A stretch of 64,000 nt of DNA, from contig NZ_ARWE01000001.1 of assembly GCF_000384395.1 (NCBI RefSeq), positions 3,942,501-4,006,500 of the forward strand. The letters run 5' to 3'. Positions 34,306 through 42,934 of the stretch are shown here, in pieces. Positions within the stretch are counted from its first letter, which is position 1; each line of letters opens with the position of its first letter. This DNA comes from Geopsychrobacter electrodiphilus DSM 16401 (GTDB taxonomy: Bacteria > Desulfobacterota > Desulfuromonadia > Desulfuromonadales > Geopsychrobacteraceae). The notes beneath the pieces were generated by a model. That model was not told the DNA's origin. It saw only the letters and a list, made by a program, of their open reading frames with translations, and made no database searches. The position numbers and the translations under genes were made by a program.

Positions 34306-34332
34306 TTGTATTGGAATACAGTGGAGGGATAA

Positions 34333-35016
34333 ATGTCGGGAGCATATAAAAACGTAGAAAACTTGATGAAGCAGAATGATTATTCGAAAGCTTTACCAAT
34401 CCTCTTGAATCTCATAGAAACTAATCCTGAAGACTGGAATCTTCATTTCATGGTAGGACAGTGCCACAGGTTTAAAAAGGACTTCCAGGCAGCCGTAAGC
34501 CACCTAGAGATTGCTTCAAAACTGAAACCTGAAGAGACCGTAGTCTTGCATGCACTGGGCATCGCATATCAATTAAACAATCAACTCAACGATGCGGTTA
34601 ATGCCCTCAGCCAAGCTCTAGATTCTGATCCCCACTATGTCCCATCAATGAACAGTTTAGGACTGACATATCGCATTCTTGGCGATCTAAAGTCTGCTCT
34701 TAAATGGTATTCAAAGGCGGCAGAAACCCATATGAATATCACCATAGCTCCAATGCTGGCTGACAAAGAAATCAGCTACACTGACACACCCGACGGCGGC
34801 AGACATATTAACGATAAAGTTTTTAAGAAATCGCAAGAACTGCTAAAGGCAAACCCCATATATGCCACTCTAAAAAACAACATGGGGGTCTGCTTCAGAG
34901 AAATGGGAGATCTCGACACAGCACGAGAGCAATTCACAGAGTCGATAGTGTTCACACCTGATGGTTTTCAATATGACGAGCCGAGGAAGAATCTTGCGGC
35001 TATCACTGGATCGTGA
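34333..35016 (+). CDS. Tetratricopeptide-repeat protein
   Basis: 227 aa, soluble. At least four TPR-type units: SKALPILLNLIETNPEDWN, FQAAVSHLEIASKLKPEE, LNDAVNALSQALDSDPHY and LKSALKWYSKAAETH, with a last unit AREQFTESIVFTPDG. TPRs mediate protein contacts. ATG at 34333 after GTGGAGGG. Probably co-transcribed with the gene upstream. Function unknown. Confidence 0.85.
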   Translation: MSGAYKNVENLMKQNDYSKALPILLNLIETNPEDWNLHFMVGQCHRFKKDFQAAVSHLEIASKLKPEETVVLHALGIAYQLNNQLNDAVNALSQALDSDPHYVPSMNSLGLTYRILGDLKSALKWYSKAAETHMNITIAPMLADKEISYTDTPDGGRHINDKVFKKSQELLKANPIYATLKNNMGVCFREMGDLDTAREQFTESIVFTPDGFQYDEPRKNLAAITGS

Positions 35017-35369
35017 GGTACAGCAAAAACGTTAAATCAGTTCGGATTCAAACCAAACTCTCCACGCAATCATATGAGGATCTGGCATTGAATTGCTCCT
35101 AATTCCGTAAACGCTATTAAACGTCTAAGTAATCACGATCCGTAAGACAAAAACGGCTCAACCTGTATTCAGTCTTACATGTTGTGCTGGATCACTTTCC
35201 TGCTTCATCTAAGGATTTAAAACGCACCCATTACCAGGAGATCTATCTCAAAACCATAAGGTGCCTGAGATTGAAAAGCTGGGATCGGTACCATCTTTCA
35301 AAAATCAATCAATCCTGTCTTTTGTAGCTCAACTCTCCCGTCATAGGCCCTTAACTTGTAAATTCCGAT
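35017..35369. other. Intergenic, no gene seen
   Basis: About 350 AT-rich bases after the TPR gene. No ribosome-site-linked frame, repeat or terminator stands out. Confidence 0.35.
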
Positions 35370-35398
35370 TTGACGTTAAAGGTAGCCATAGATATATT
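35370..35398 (+). promoter_or_regulatory. Sigma-70 promoter
   Basis: TTGACG at 35370-35375 and TATATT at 35393-35398 with a 17-base spacer. It faces the 85-aa gene that starts at 35454. Confidence 0.6.
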
Positions 35399-35453
35399 AC
35401 AAATAAGTTTAATGCCGAACGAGAAGAGCCGATATAATCAGGGAGGAGGAACC

Positions 35454-35711
35454 TTGTCGATCCTGAACTTCTTAAAGAGAATCAAACTGCCGAGCTTCGA
35501 GGATGAGTTCATCGTGGACCCGGTGGATGAGGAAGTCAGCCCAGAACATGGACGACAGATGCAGATACTGGCAGCCATGCACAGGGAAAAGGTGCTTGCA
35601 GACAAAGATTTGTCTGGTCGAGAAGATTGGCTGGAAAGTTTGATGCAAAAAAGCTGGGATCTCCATACCGACCCCAGCGATGCAGCATCTCTTGTTGCAG
35701 ACGATCCGTGA
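35454..35711 (+). CDS. Small acidic protein (85 aa)
   Basis: TTG at 35454 is chosen because GGGAGGAGGA ends 3 bases before it. Upstream ATGs at 35370 and 35412 have no ribosome site, and the first lies on the promoter. The product begins SILNFLKRIKLPSFEDEF and is acidic, with an EHGRQMQILAAMHREK helix. It converges on the end of the conjugation operon. Family not recognised. Confidence 0.55.
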   Translation: MSILNFLKRIKLPSFEDEFIVDPVDEEVSPEHGRQMQILAAMHREKVLADKDLSGREDWLESLMQKSWDLHTDPSDAASLVADDP

Positions 35712-35779
35712 TCTTATCTTGATGAGTAAATCAGTACCGTAAAGTAAAGTCTCGTTATTCTCAGGGGCTTTTTATCTAA

Positions 35780-38700
35780 CTACTTCCCACCCAACTTCTT
35801 CAACATTTCCTCCATTCTTTGCAAAGACTCTTCCGGGACACGAAAGTCAGCTGACTGTGCCGGTCTTCCGTCAACAGCTGAATTTCCTCTTCTTTCCTGC
35901 ATCGAATCCGGGGATTGTGGGCCAGGACCTCCGCCCGGACTCATGCCTGGAAGATTTCTGGCGTCTGGTTCCTCCGGCTGCGGCACGAAAGAACTCGCAG
36001 CATCACGCCCTGCCTGTTTAAAAGCGTTGCCTCCGAAGTCAAAAGCGCCGTTGTCCTCGTAAATTTCGTTGATCACTCCGCGTCGGGTTTGTTGGCGGTT
36101 GATCCCCCCGTCAACATCGGGCGCCTTGATATTTCCCGGCCTCGGATCATCAAACGAGCTATCAGCAACCGCCCCTCTTACCCGGTCTGAGACACCTTCG
36201 CCCGTGGCCCTATGTGACTCAACTCCTGCACTGGCCCTGTTTCTGTATTCCGCAACATCCCTCATCACGTGATTGCCGGTTTTAGGTGTATCGAGATAAT
36301 CGTCGTAGCGCCTGATAGACCATGCCCTCATGTCGTTTTTAAGGGCTTCCTGATCTGCACCGCTGCCAGTCCGCTGCTGACTCATATCATCAAGAATGCT
36401 CTTGCGCATATTGTTTGTAACCTCTCCAGGCGCAACATCAAACTTCTCAGCCGCTCGATCATCAACATAGGCAGTCATAAGATCCATATTCTGTGATGCT
36501 GAAGAGGTATCCTGAATGGAAGCACGACGCAAATAAGAGAACCCTTCGGATGCGTTATCCTGGGCAGATGAGGAAGCTGCGTACTTCTGGCCGGCATCAG
36601 TTTTCATCGTCTGGGTGATCGCCTCTTCCCGGATCTGACCCACCTCCTGCGTCAGTGACTTCATTTCGCTTTCACTGGCGCTGAACGAGGCGGTTGCACC
36701 GTCCTGACCTACAAGCTGCTGTTTCCCTGAAGCCGTTGCACCAATTTTCACTGATCCGAGAGAAAGGGCCGCAAGCAATCCTCCACCGCTCAACCCCATT
36801 GTGGCCCCTGCCTCAAGTATTGACTTCTTGGATTCATCTTTCATCTGTCTGAACGCTGCCCCATCTTCCACTTTGTTCTGCACAGAGTCGGAAACCCGCT
36901 CAGTCAACCCTTCCTTAAATGCCCGGGCCTCGCTGCTGCTTTTGGAATCCGAATCAACTTCCTGCATCATCTGGTTCCAGTTCTCACCGGATGAGAGAGT
37001 ATGAGCGCCTTCCTCGATGCCAGTTTCCCGATAGTCCCGAGCAAAAGAATTCGTCAGACCGGCGGCCTGGGTTTGCACAGTAGACTGTCCATCGGCCCCG
37101 GTTGTCTCGGTGATTGTCCCGGACGCCCCAACAAACGTATTGGTGCTGCCCACCACTTCACCACCTTCAACCTTCTCACTGCTTTTCTGAGCCCAGCCGT
37201 CAGCCTGTGTCGCTTGAGACCCACTGAGTCCTGTCCCAGCCGTTGCACCGGCGCTGAAGTTTGACACCACCCCGTCGTTATTCGCTATCTGCCCTGAGCG
37301 CATGGATCGATTGAGAAGTTCGCCACCCGCCGCACCATAGGCACTTCCACCAGGGATATTCCCAAGCGCCTGCTGGTGGGCCGTCTTGAGTTCGTGCGCG
37401 GAAGCAGCCTCGACCTGTCCCATTTTTGAGACCATAGAACCGTGCGTCATGCCTGAATATCCATATCTAGGGGCATTGGCGATTGTCTGTGTCGGCATGG
37501 CAGCACTGTTTGCCTGGATCGCAGCAGCACGTCCCGAGGGGTCTTCCGTTAACCTTGCGGCCTGTAAGCCTGCGCCCTGAACCTGTCCGGTCAGATTCCC
37601 CGCCATTGACGCCAGAGCATGACCGCCGAACTTGACCAGAACACCGGTGAGAACCGTTGCCAGCATCAAGCCAGACATACGGATCATCCCGAACATCCCC
37701 AGCACTTTTGCGGTTTCCGGTGGAGTGAAATAAAATGCATCCATCCCCATTGCCCCGGGTGTGGTGGCAAGGTTGCGAATATCCAGCAGGGCTTTCCCGG
37801 CAAAATCAACAGCAAAGCTGTGCAGCAAGGCATCGGTAACGCCCCATGACACAATCCAGATCATCATCCCAAGGAAAAAACTGAGCGATTTACCGAGCAG
37901 CGGTGTCGGAAGAAAGAGCGCCAGAATCGGCACCAAACCGAGTGCAATGGCCGTCAGAACCCCCTTCATGGTTGGCAGCCATTCGTTCGCTGCAACCATC
38001 GTCCCTTTGGCATTCACCATGAATTTGTAGTTGGTCAGAGCGGTTGTGTTTCCACTCCTAAAAATATCATGAAGCTGTCGGGCAAGAAACGCCTGCCGCA
38101 CAAAGTCGGTACTTGTCATCGTGATGCCAAGATCCCCTAAGACATCCTGAATCGAGGTCCGGCACTGTTGTCTGGACGCCGCAACACTTGGGTCAAATCC
38201 GATTTCCGAGCAGGTTTCGTCCAGAGCCGCATCAAAGGTCGTTGCATTGTTAAGCTGCGGACTGATGTCGTTCGCCCAGGCATCCGCACAAGTTGTGACT
38301 ATCCCGTGCGGATTGGCGGTGCTGTACATGACGGCACCGATAGCAGGGTGCGCGGCTTTACCGAGTGATACCCTGAAATCCGTAGTTCCTCTTCGGAGCT
38401 CTTCGACCGTCAGAGTGGAGGTCGGCTCCATTACCTCGTAAGACACGCATTTGTCGATATATTCGTTGAGGTTTTGACCCAGATGAGGGTCGGGAATCGT
38501 GAAGTTCGAGGAGGCCAAGCTCAAGATCCCCATATATCCGGTTCCACCGGCCTGATAAATGAAGCTCTTGGGATCGGTGGATGTTTCGATGATCTCGATC
38601 AGACCTTTCTCGATGCTGTTCAGAACGTGAGCAACAATGATCACTCCGTCCGGAACACCCGGAACCGCCATATACCGATTCGTTCGATCCGAGTAAACGT

Positions 38701-39019
38701 GCATGGTCCCGGTTGGAATCACCATACCGAGATACAGCAGCACACCCACAAAAATCGGGACCAGCCAACCAAGAGGAGATGCCTTCGCTCCAGTCGCAAC
38801 CCGCATAATCAGGTTGATGCTGCCCAGGAAAATCCCCAGGACAATGACCGAATAGAACAAGGTCTGATAGGCATTATCGGAGAAGATTAGCGCAATCCGC
38901 TGGAACCCGGCAACGACCGCATCGAACCCGCCATATGTGTAGAACTCCCCGTCTATTGCCCAAACAAACCCAGGCGATACCACCAACAAAATCACAAGCA
39001 AAAGAATTTTCCACTTCAT
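35780..39019 (-). CDS. traG: TraG, F-type mating-pair formation/stabilisation protein
   Basis: 1079 aa. Signal-like start (ILLLVILLVVSPGFVWA), then the TraG-N region with membrane helices near 50-70, 85-105, 350-375 and 430-460. The last 600 residues are a periplasmic tail rich in Ser, Ala, Gln and Gly, as in F TraG. F TraG supports pilus assembly and stabilises mating pairs, and its C-terminal part is linked to entry exclusion. It follows the HD-GYP gene by 20 bases and is the last gene of the leftward operon. Confidence 0.9.
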   Translation of the reverse strand: MKWKILLLVILLVVSPGFVWAIDGEFYTYGGFDAVVAGFQRIALIFSDNAYQTLFYSVIVLGIFLGSINLIMRVATGAKASPLGWLVPIFVGVLLYLGMVIPTGTMHVYSDRTNRYMAVPGVPDGVIIVAHVLNSIEKGLIEIIETSTDPKSFIYQAGGTGYMGILSLASSNFTIPDPHLGQNLNEYIDKCVSYEVMEPTSTLTVEELRRGTTDFRVSLGKAAHPAIGAVMYSTANPHGIVTTCADAWANDISPQLNNATTFDAALDETCSEIGFDPSVAASRQQCRTSIQDVLGDLGITMTSTDFVRQAFLARQLHDIFRSGNTTALTNYKFMVNAKGTMVAANEWLPTMKGVLTAIALGLVPILALFLPTPLLGKSLSFFLGMMIWIVSWGVTDALLHSFAVDFAGKALLDIRNLATTPGAMGMDAFYFTPPETAKVLGMFGMIRMSGLMLATVLTGVLVKFGGHALASMAGNLTGQVQGAGLQAARLTEDPSGRAAAIQANSAAMPTQTIANAPRYGYSGMTHGSMVSKMGQVEAASAHELKTAHQQALGNIPGGSAYGAAGGELLNRSMRSGQIANNDGVVSNFSAGATAGTGLSGSQATQADGWAQKSSEKVEGGEVVGSTNTFVGASGTITETTGADGQSTVQTQAAGLTNSFARDYRETGIEEGAHTLSSGENWNQMMQEVDSDSKSSSEARAFKEGLTERVSDSVQNKVEDGAAFRQMKDESKKSILEAGATMGLSGGGLLAALSLGSVKIGATASGKQQLVGQDGATASFSASESEMKSLTQEVGQIREEAITQTMKTDAGQKYAASSSAQDNASEGFSYLRRASIQDTSSASQNMDLMTAYVDDRAAEKFDVAPGEVTNNMRKSILDDMSQQRTGSGADQEALKNDMRAWSIRRYDDYLDTPKTGNHVMRDVAEYRNRASAGVESHRATGEGVSDRVRGAVADSSFDDPRPGNIKAPDVDGGINRQQTRRGVINEIYEDNGAFDFGGNAFKQAGRDAASSFVPQPEEPDARNLPGMSPGGGPGPQSPDSMQERRGNSAVDGRPAQSADFRVPEESLQRMEEMLKKLGGK

Positions 39020-39039
39020 TCCTTTACCACTCCTCTATT

Positions 39040-39645
39040 TTACGGCCCGACAACACTGAAAACCGGTCTGGAATGCTTCCCCTCGGCCAGCCCGAGAACC
39101 ACCCGAACTCCGTGCAGCATTTTTCTCTCCTGCTCACCGGAGAACAAACGATCAACAACATTTCTGAGCTCCTGAAATAAACTATGAGGGTCTAGAATCT
39201 CCCGGCAATAAGGCCGATCATCCATCAATGCTGCCAGACGGTCTGCAACCTGGATGACCCGGGCCTCAACACCGACATTTTTGATTCCAAACGGATAGCC
39301 TGTCCCGGTCGGGCATTCATGGTGATGCAGTATCATCTCCTTGAACGGCTCCAGATCCGTCCCCTGAACAAACTGTCCACCCCAGATCGGATGAAGCTCC
39401 ATGATGTCGCGCTCCGATTCGTCTAACGCTTCGACTTTGAGCAGGATCGAATCCGGTAGAGACAATTTTCCAACATCGTGCAGAATTCCGGCGATATGCG
39501 CATGCTGCGGCTCAAATTCTTGACAGAAATCCCCGGCAATCACCAATCTGTGAGCGAGCTTTCCAGTCGTCACTGAATGGTTATAAAGACCTGAACTCTT
39601 TGCATAGAGGGTTTTCAGTACAACCTCGACAATCTGATCCAGCAT
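39040..39645 (-). CDS. HD-GYP-domain phosphohydrolase inside the conjugation operon
   Basis: 201 aa from ATG at 39645, with GAGG 8 bases upstream; the longer frame overlaps the gene before. HD-GYP residues are present: HSVTTGKLAHRL, GILHDVGKLSLP (HD), HPIWGGQF, HHHECPTGTGYP (the GYP part, HHE-x-PTGTGYP) and VADRLAAL. This family degrades cyclic di-GMP or related signals. No receiver or membrane part is present. A conjugation operon encoding such an enzyme could link pilus use to second-messenger state. Confidence 0.85.
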   Translation of the reverse strand: MLDQIVEVVLKTLYAKSSGLYNHSVTTGKLAHRLVIAGDFCQEFEPQHAHIAGILHDVGKLSLPDSILLKVEALDESERDIMELHPIWGGQFVQGTDLEPFKEMILHHHECPTGTGYPFGIKNVGVEARVIQVADRLAALMDDRPYCREILDPHSLFQELRNVVDRLFSGEQERKMLHGVRVVLGLAEGKHSRPVFSVVGP

Positions 39646-39655
39646 GAAGACTTCC

Positions 39656-39850
39656 TCAACCTTCCTCTTTGATTTTCCAGTTTTTCCCAAGCAGCCCCAC
39701 GCTATGAACTTCGAGCAAACCCTTTCCAACAAGGACATCAAAAGTTCTTTTTCGATGGCCGAATATTGCCAGCCGAAAATCCGAAACCGGCTGTTTCAAA
39801 CGGATCTCTTCGAGCAGTTCGCGCTGCCTCAGAGTCAGGCGTATCCTCAT
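39656..39850 (-). CDS. Small basic protein, possible winged helix
   Basis: 64 aa. ATG at 39850 follows the stop of the previous gene at once (GTGGAG upstream). RLTLRQRELLEEIRLKQPV then TFDVLVGKGLLEV suggest a winged-helix core. It is only 10 bases before the HD-GYP gene. A DNA-binding role is inferred from the helical pattern only. Confidence 0.5.
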   Translation of the reverse strand: MRIRLTLRQRELLEEIRLKQPVSDFRLAIFGHRKRTFDVLVGKGLLEVHSVGLLGKNWKIKEEG

Positions 39851-39852
39851 AG

Positions 39853-40575
39853 CTACTCCACATGCACCAGACCGGCTTTAATCAACTTCCGGTTCCTGAC
39901 CCGGGCCAGCAGCATGGAGGTCGTTGGGATCAGAACAAAGACAAGTGTCACTCCAAGAACGAACCAGGCCGAGGTTAAAAAGACCGGTTTAAAATCATAA
40001 AGCCAGCTATATGCGGAAACTACGGCGTTTCTGGGCGCATGAGCCTTGTAGAGCAGTTGTGCCCCTTTCTGCATGTTGGCGTCAGACAACATCACGAAAT
40101 ACAGAAAATGAAATCCGAGAAAGGCCAGAATTGCCTTGAATACCGCTCCGGCAACCACTCCACCGAGCAGGTTGCGGATCATCGCCCTTGTATAGCCACC
40201 GACAAACTTTGTTGAGGCGTAGGCCAGGAAAATCGCAAGCCCGAGGGAATATCCAACCGCCAGCATGAAGGCGAACACCATGTCGAATCTGGACGGGTCG
40301 GCATCACCAAATATCGGGATATACCGCTCAATCACACCGATAGCGATTGGCGTTAACAGTGCCGAAATCAACCCAGACATGAACGAACCGCGAAACCCGA
40401 CCTCGAAGAATTCCAGCCGTTGTTTGGTGGTCAAAAATGTTTCTTTCAGGATCGCGCCGCCAAGCTCATTCGAGAAGTTCTGCTCAATAAAGGAAATCGC
40501 TTCCAACAGCCCCTTCGGGTGGATCTCCTGGCCAGCAGGCATCGGCATAATATCGGTTGCGTCGTCTTTTGCCAT
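39853..40575 (-). CDS. Multi-pass membrane protein of the conjugation operon
   Basis: 240 aa with hydrophobic segments near 65-85, 98-120, 133-155 and 200-222. The cytoplasmic N terminus (about 60 residues) is acidic. It does not match F TraH or TraF. Ribosome site GGAGGAG directly before ATG at 40575. It lies between the small membrane protein and the HD-GYP set, so it may belong with either. Family not recognised. Confidence 0.55.
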   Translation of the reverse strand: MAKDDATDIMPMPAGQEIHPKGLLEAISFIEQNFSNELGGAILKETFLTTKQRLEFFEVGFRGSFMSGLISALLTPIAIGVIERYIPIFGDADPSRFDMVFAFMLAVGYSLGLAIFLAYASTKFVGGYTRAMIRNLLGGVVAGAVFKAILAFLGFHFLYFVMLSDANMQKGAQLLYKAHAPRNAVVSAYSWLYDFKPVFLTSAWFVLGVTLVFVLIPTTSMLLARVRNRKLIKAGLVHVE

Positions 40576-40584
40576 GGTCTCCTC

Positions 40585-40839
40585 CTACCGAGCCAGAAGC
40601 CCGAAAAACCGCATGACTGCCGCTCCATAGGCCAATGAACCGGCCCCCAGGAAAGTCCAGAACCCCATCATGAAGTTTCGCCGCCGAACACCGAACCAAA
40701 AAGACAGGACCAGCAACAGTGTTGCAAAAATACGGCTCCAGATCCCGAGAAACAGCGTCGCAAAAAGTGTCTGCCAGAAGGTTGCGTATTCTCCCGCTCC
40801 GACATGGGTCAAGGGGTTGAAGTGTGTCAGCCAGTCCAT
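40585..40839 (-). CDS. Small membrane protein (84 aa)
   Basis: ATG at 40839, 8 bases after AGGAG; an in-frame GTG at 40848 lies too close to that site. Two hydrophobic helices (about 20-45 and 55-75) with Trp-rich loops. It sits between the TraF-type peptidase and the larger membrane protein. Family not recognised. Confidence 0.55.
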   Translation of the reverse strand: MDWLTHFNPLTHVGAGEYATFWQTLFATLFLGIWSRIFATLLLVLSFWFGVRRRNFMMGFWTFLGAGSLAYGAAVMRFFGLLAR

Positions 40840-40850
40840 ATTTCTCACTC

Positions 40851-41381
40851 CTAGAAAATCCCGTTGGCCCGGGAGATAAAACTCTCTTTGTCCACCAGAC
40901 CAAAATAGCGGGAATCGAAACTGTCCACATTGTCACCGACCATAAAAGCCCTGCCGGGCGGAATGGTCCCCTGCACCTGGGCAGGCTCCAGCGTAGCTCC
41001 CTTACGGGTCTTTTCCTTAGCTCTCCCTAGAAACCTGTCACCGCAGAAAAATTCTCGCCCGTCCTCTCCATCGCGATTCAAGAACTCACCCTCATCGCAA
41101 CCGATCCGCTTGACCGCCGAGATGATTCCATCCTCGTCCGTTGTCAGTTCAGTCGGCAGCGGCAACCCCTGGAGACGTGTCCTATCCAGCAGGAACACCA
41201 CGTAGTCTCCCGTGCCGACATTTTTCACATCGGAGGTCAGCCACAACAGGCGATATTTGATCGAAGGTGTCAGGGTGATAAACAAACGGCCCGGCAACTG
41301 CGATCCAACGAACCCTGCGATGACCGCTATCGCAACACAGACCCACTGCAGTTTTTTCCCAGTCGGCTTTTGCGCTGTCAT
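40851..41381 (-). CDS. traF: TraF/TrhF-type S26 signal peptidase of the conjugation system
   Basis: 176 aa. N-terminal membrane anchor (VCVAIAVIAGFVGS). S26 elements: TLTPSIKYRLLWL with the nucleophile Ser, GDYVVFLL, AVKRIGC with the general-base Lys, and PPGRAFMVGDNVDSFDSRYFG. This is the TraF of RP4/TrhF sense (prepilin or peptide processing), not the thioredoxin-like F TraF. It overlaps trbI by 4 bases. Confidence 0.85.
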   Translation of the reverse strand: MTAQKPTGKKLQWVCVAIAVIAGFVGSQLPGRLFITLTPSIKYRLLWLTSDVKNVGTGDYVVFLLDRTRLQGLPLPTELTTDEDGIISAVKRIGCDEGEFLNRDGEDGREFFCGDRFLGRAKEKTRKGATLEPAQVQGTIPPGRAFMVGDNVDSFDSRYFGLVDKESFISRANGIF

Positions 41382-41767
41382 GGCTTCAGCACCTCGATAT
41401 TTCGCACAGCCACATCCCCCAGAATGACGGAATGATGCTTTGGAATCTGATCGACAAAAGCCTCCAGTTTATCCATGCGCCGATCCACATCCTCTTCGGT
41501 AATTTTGCCGTCCAGGTAGTCGTCTTTCTGTTCCTGCAGAAAGCCCTTGAGATCAACCGCGACAACCTTCTGAGCAAAGTGTTGGTCGTAGACATAAACC
41601 GTTCCGGCGGCAACCGTCAGACTGACGATCAGACTGATCACCACGCACAGGAGAAAAGACCTAACCGGCCCTTTAGGACGAGAAGAGGGAGATTCTTCAG
41701 GGACCGGTTCGCTTGTCATCGGGGTGGTTGTACCCGCTTCGTTTGTTGTTTCTTCAACATCACTCAT
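41378..41767 (-). CDS. trbI: TrbI-like protein (F type)
   Basis: 129 aa from ATG at 41767 (GAGGATTGTGTG upstream; the in-frame GTG before it is less likely). A Pro/Ser/Thr-rich cytoplasmic start, one membrane helix (SFLLCVVISLIVSLTVAAG) and a periplasmic helical part ending VILGDVAVRNIEVLKP, fitting F-type TrbI, an inner-membrane protein affecting pilus outgrowth. The call rests on layout and position next to the peptidase and TraW/U genes. Confidence 0.7.
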   Translation of the reverse strand: MSDVEETTNEAGTTTPMTSEPVPEESPSSRPKGPVRSFLLCVVISLIVSLTVAAGTVYVYDQHFAQKVVAVDLKGFLQEQKDDYLDGKITEEDVDRRMDKLEAFVDQIPKHHSVILGDVAVRNIEVLKP

Positions 41768-41814
41768 CACACAATCCTCACAGCCAAATGGGGTGTCTCA
41801 ACCCTTGTCCTAAA

Positions 41815-41963
41815 GTGTTTTTCCAGTTTTTTCCAGAACCGAAAATGATCCTGTTTTCAGTTTTTCCAGAATCAAAAGCGGGTCTGTTTTTCCAGAAACA
41901 AGAACTACTTTTATTAAGTTCAGTTTTTTCCAGAAAAGTAGCCGCACGTTTTGCCAGAAAATG
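41815..41963. repeat. Six copies of a TTTTTCCAGAA-type motif in an operon gap
   Basis: CCAG-centred repeats at 41823, 41833, 41866, 41892, 41930 and 41954, mostly GTTTTTCCAGAA. Spacings are irregular (10, 33, 26, 38 and 24 bases). This is the only gap above 200 bases in the T4SS operon. Frames across it give repetitive peptides without ribosome sites. Function unknown. Confidence 0.6.
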
Positions 41964-41990
41964 GAATCTGCATCCATCCATAATTCTCCA

Positions 41991-42689
41991 TCACGAACCC
42001 TCCTCGATCTCAGACTCAAACTGCTCCAGCGCAAACCTCAAGCTCACATCGCCATACAGAATCAGTGGGTCTTTTTGCGGCCCCCGGTCGAAGACGATAG
42101 CCGGTACTTTCTGAATGCCGAACTCCCGGAATTTCATCGGATCGATCGTGACCGATACCGGCCAGGTGTCACACTGCCCGGAGGTCATATCGCAACCTGA
42201 ATCCACTTTGATGATGTCTCCGATCAGCCTGACGGTCGGTCCGATCTTTCCTGCTCCACTGACAAAACCACGAAACACCATAACCGGTGCGTAATCCTCC
42301 TGCTCCGCCATCCCTGCCGCATAATTCCTCAGTGTTTGCAGAGGAATCGAAGAGGATGCGAAAACGTACACAGAACGTCCCGACAAACCCTTGAGGCTAC
42401 CTATGTTTTCGCCTGCTGCTGCTTGCCCTTTTATGCCGAGAATTTCGCGGATTCTGACCTGTTCCTGTTTCAGCTTTTGCTGGTATGCCGGTGAGCGATA
42501 GAGCGACACGATCTGATCGACCTTTTCCCGGATTTCGTGGGCAGGTTTCTGGTGCAACTGTTCCTGATCAATATTCACCTTCGATACGTTCCTGTTCAGA
42601 TCGTCCAGACGGTCTACCAGAAGCCTCTCTGCAGAACCTGCCGAGGCAGCACAGGCCAGCAGGATTATCATGGGAATGAGTTTTTTCAC
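41991..42689 (-). CDS. trbC: TrbC-like protein (F type)
   Basis: 232 aa from GTG at 42689 (GGAGGTTAA upstream). Signal peptide of about 20 residues. The F-type TrbC domain includes VYVFASSSIPLQTLRNYA, APVMVFRGFVSGAGKIG and TIDPMKFREFGIQKVPAIVF, a thioredoxin-like fold without a CxxC. It is periplasmic and needed for pilus assembly with TraW. GTGA overlap with the upstream gene. Confidence 0.85.
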   Translation of the reverse strand: MKKLIPMIILLACAASAGSAERLLVDRLDDLNRNVSKVNIDQEQLHQKPAHEIREKVDQIVSLYRSPAYQQKLKQEQVRIREILGIKGQAAAGENIGSLKGLSGRSVYVFASSSIPLQTLRNYAAGMAEQEDYAPVMVFRGFVSGAGKIGPTVRLIGDIIKVDSGCDMTSGQCDTWPVSVTIDPMKFREFGIQKVPAIVFDRGPQKDPLILYGDVSLRFALEQFESEIEEGS

Positions 42690-42922
42690 TTAACCTCCTC
42701 TGGGCTAATCTTTTCCGGAAACGCTAAGGTGAACGGTTCACAAGGACTCAACAATGCGGTCAGCCTGCTATGGGCCTCATCAATACTCATCTCTTTGGGA
42801 AGCTTCAGTAGTTGTTCATCTCCGTCAGTCGTCAGAAGCCGCAGGCTATGCCGGGAATAATCCGCTTTGACAGAAATGACTGCCTCCAGGCTGTAGTAGC
42901 TCTCATTGTGTCTGATCCACAT
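42686..42922 (-). CDS. Hypothetical protein (78 aa) of the conjugation operon
   Basis: Starts MWIRHNESYYSLEAVISVKA; soluble, with a beta-rich first half and a helical MSIDEAHSRLTALL segment. ATG at 42922 after AGGATTC. It overlaps trbC by 4 bases and follows traU by 12 bases, so it is a fixed member of the operon. Family not recognised. Confidence 0.55.
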   Translation of the reverse strand: MWIRHNESYYSLEAVISVKADYSRHSLRLLTTDGDEQLLKLPKEMSIDEAHSRLTALLSPCEPFTLAFPEKISPEEVK

Positions 42923-42934
42923 GGAAGAATCCTT

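Noticed and set aside
41778-42034. Short leftward reading frames across the CCAGAA repeats
   Set aside because: They overlap each other, encode repetitive peptides produced by the DNA repeats and have no ribosome site.
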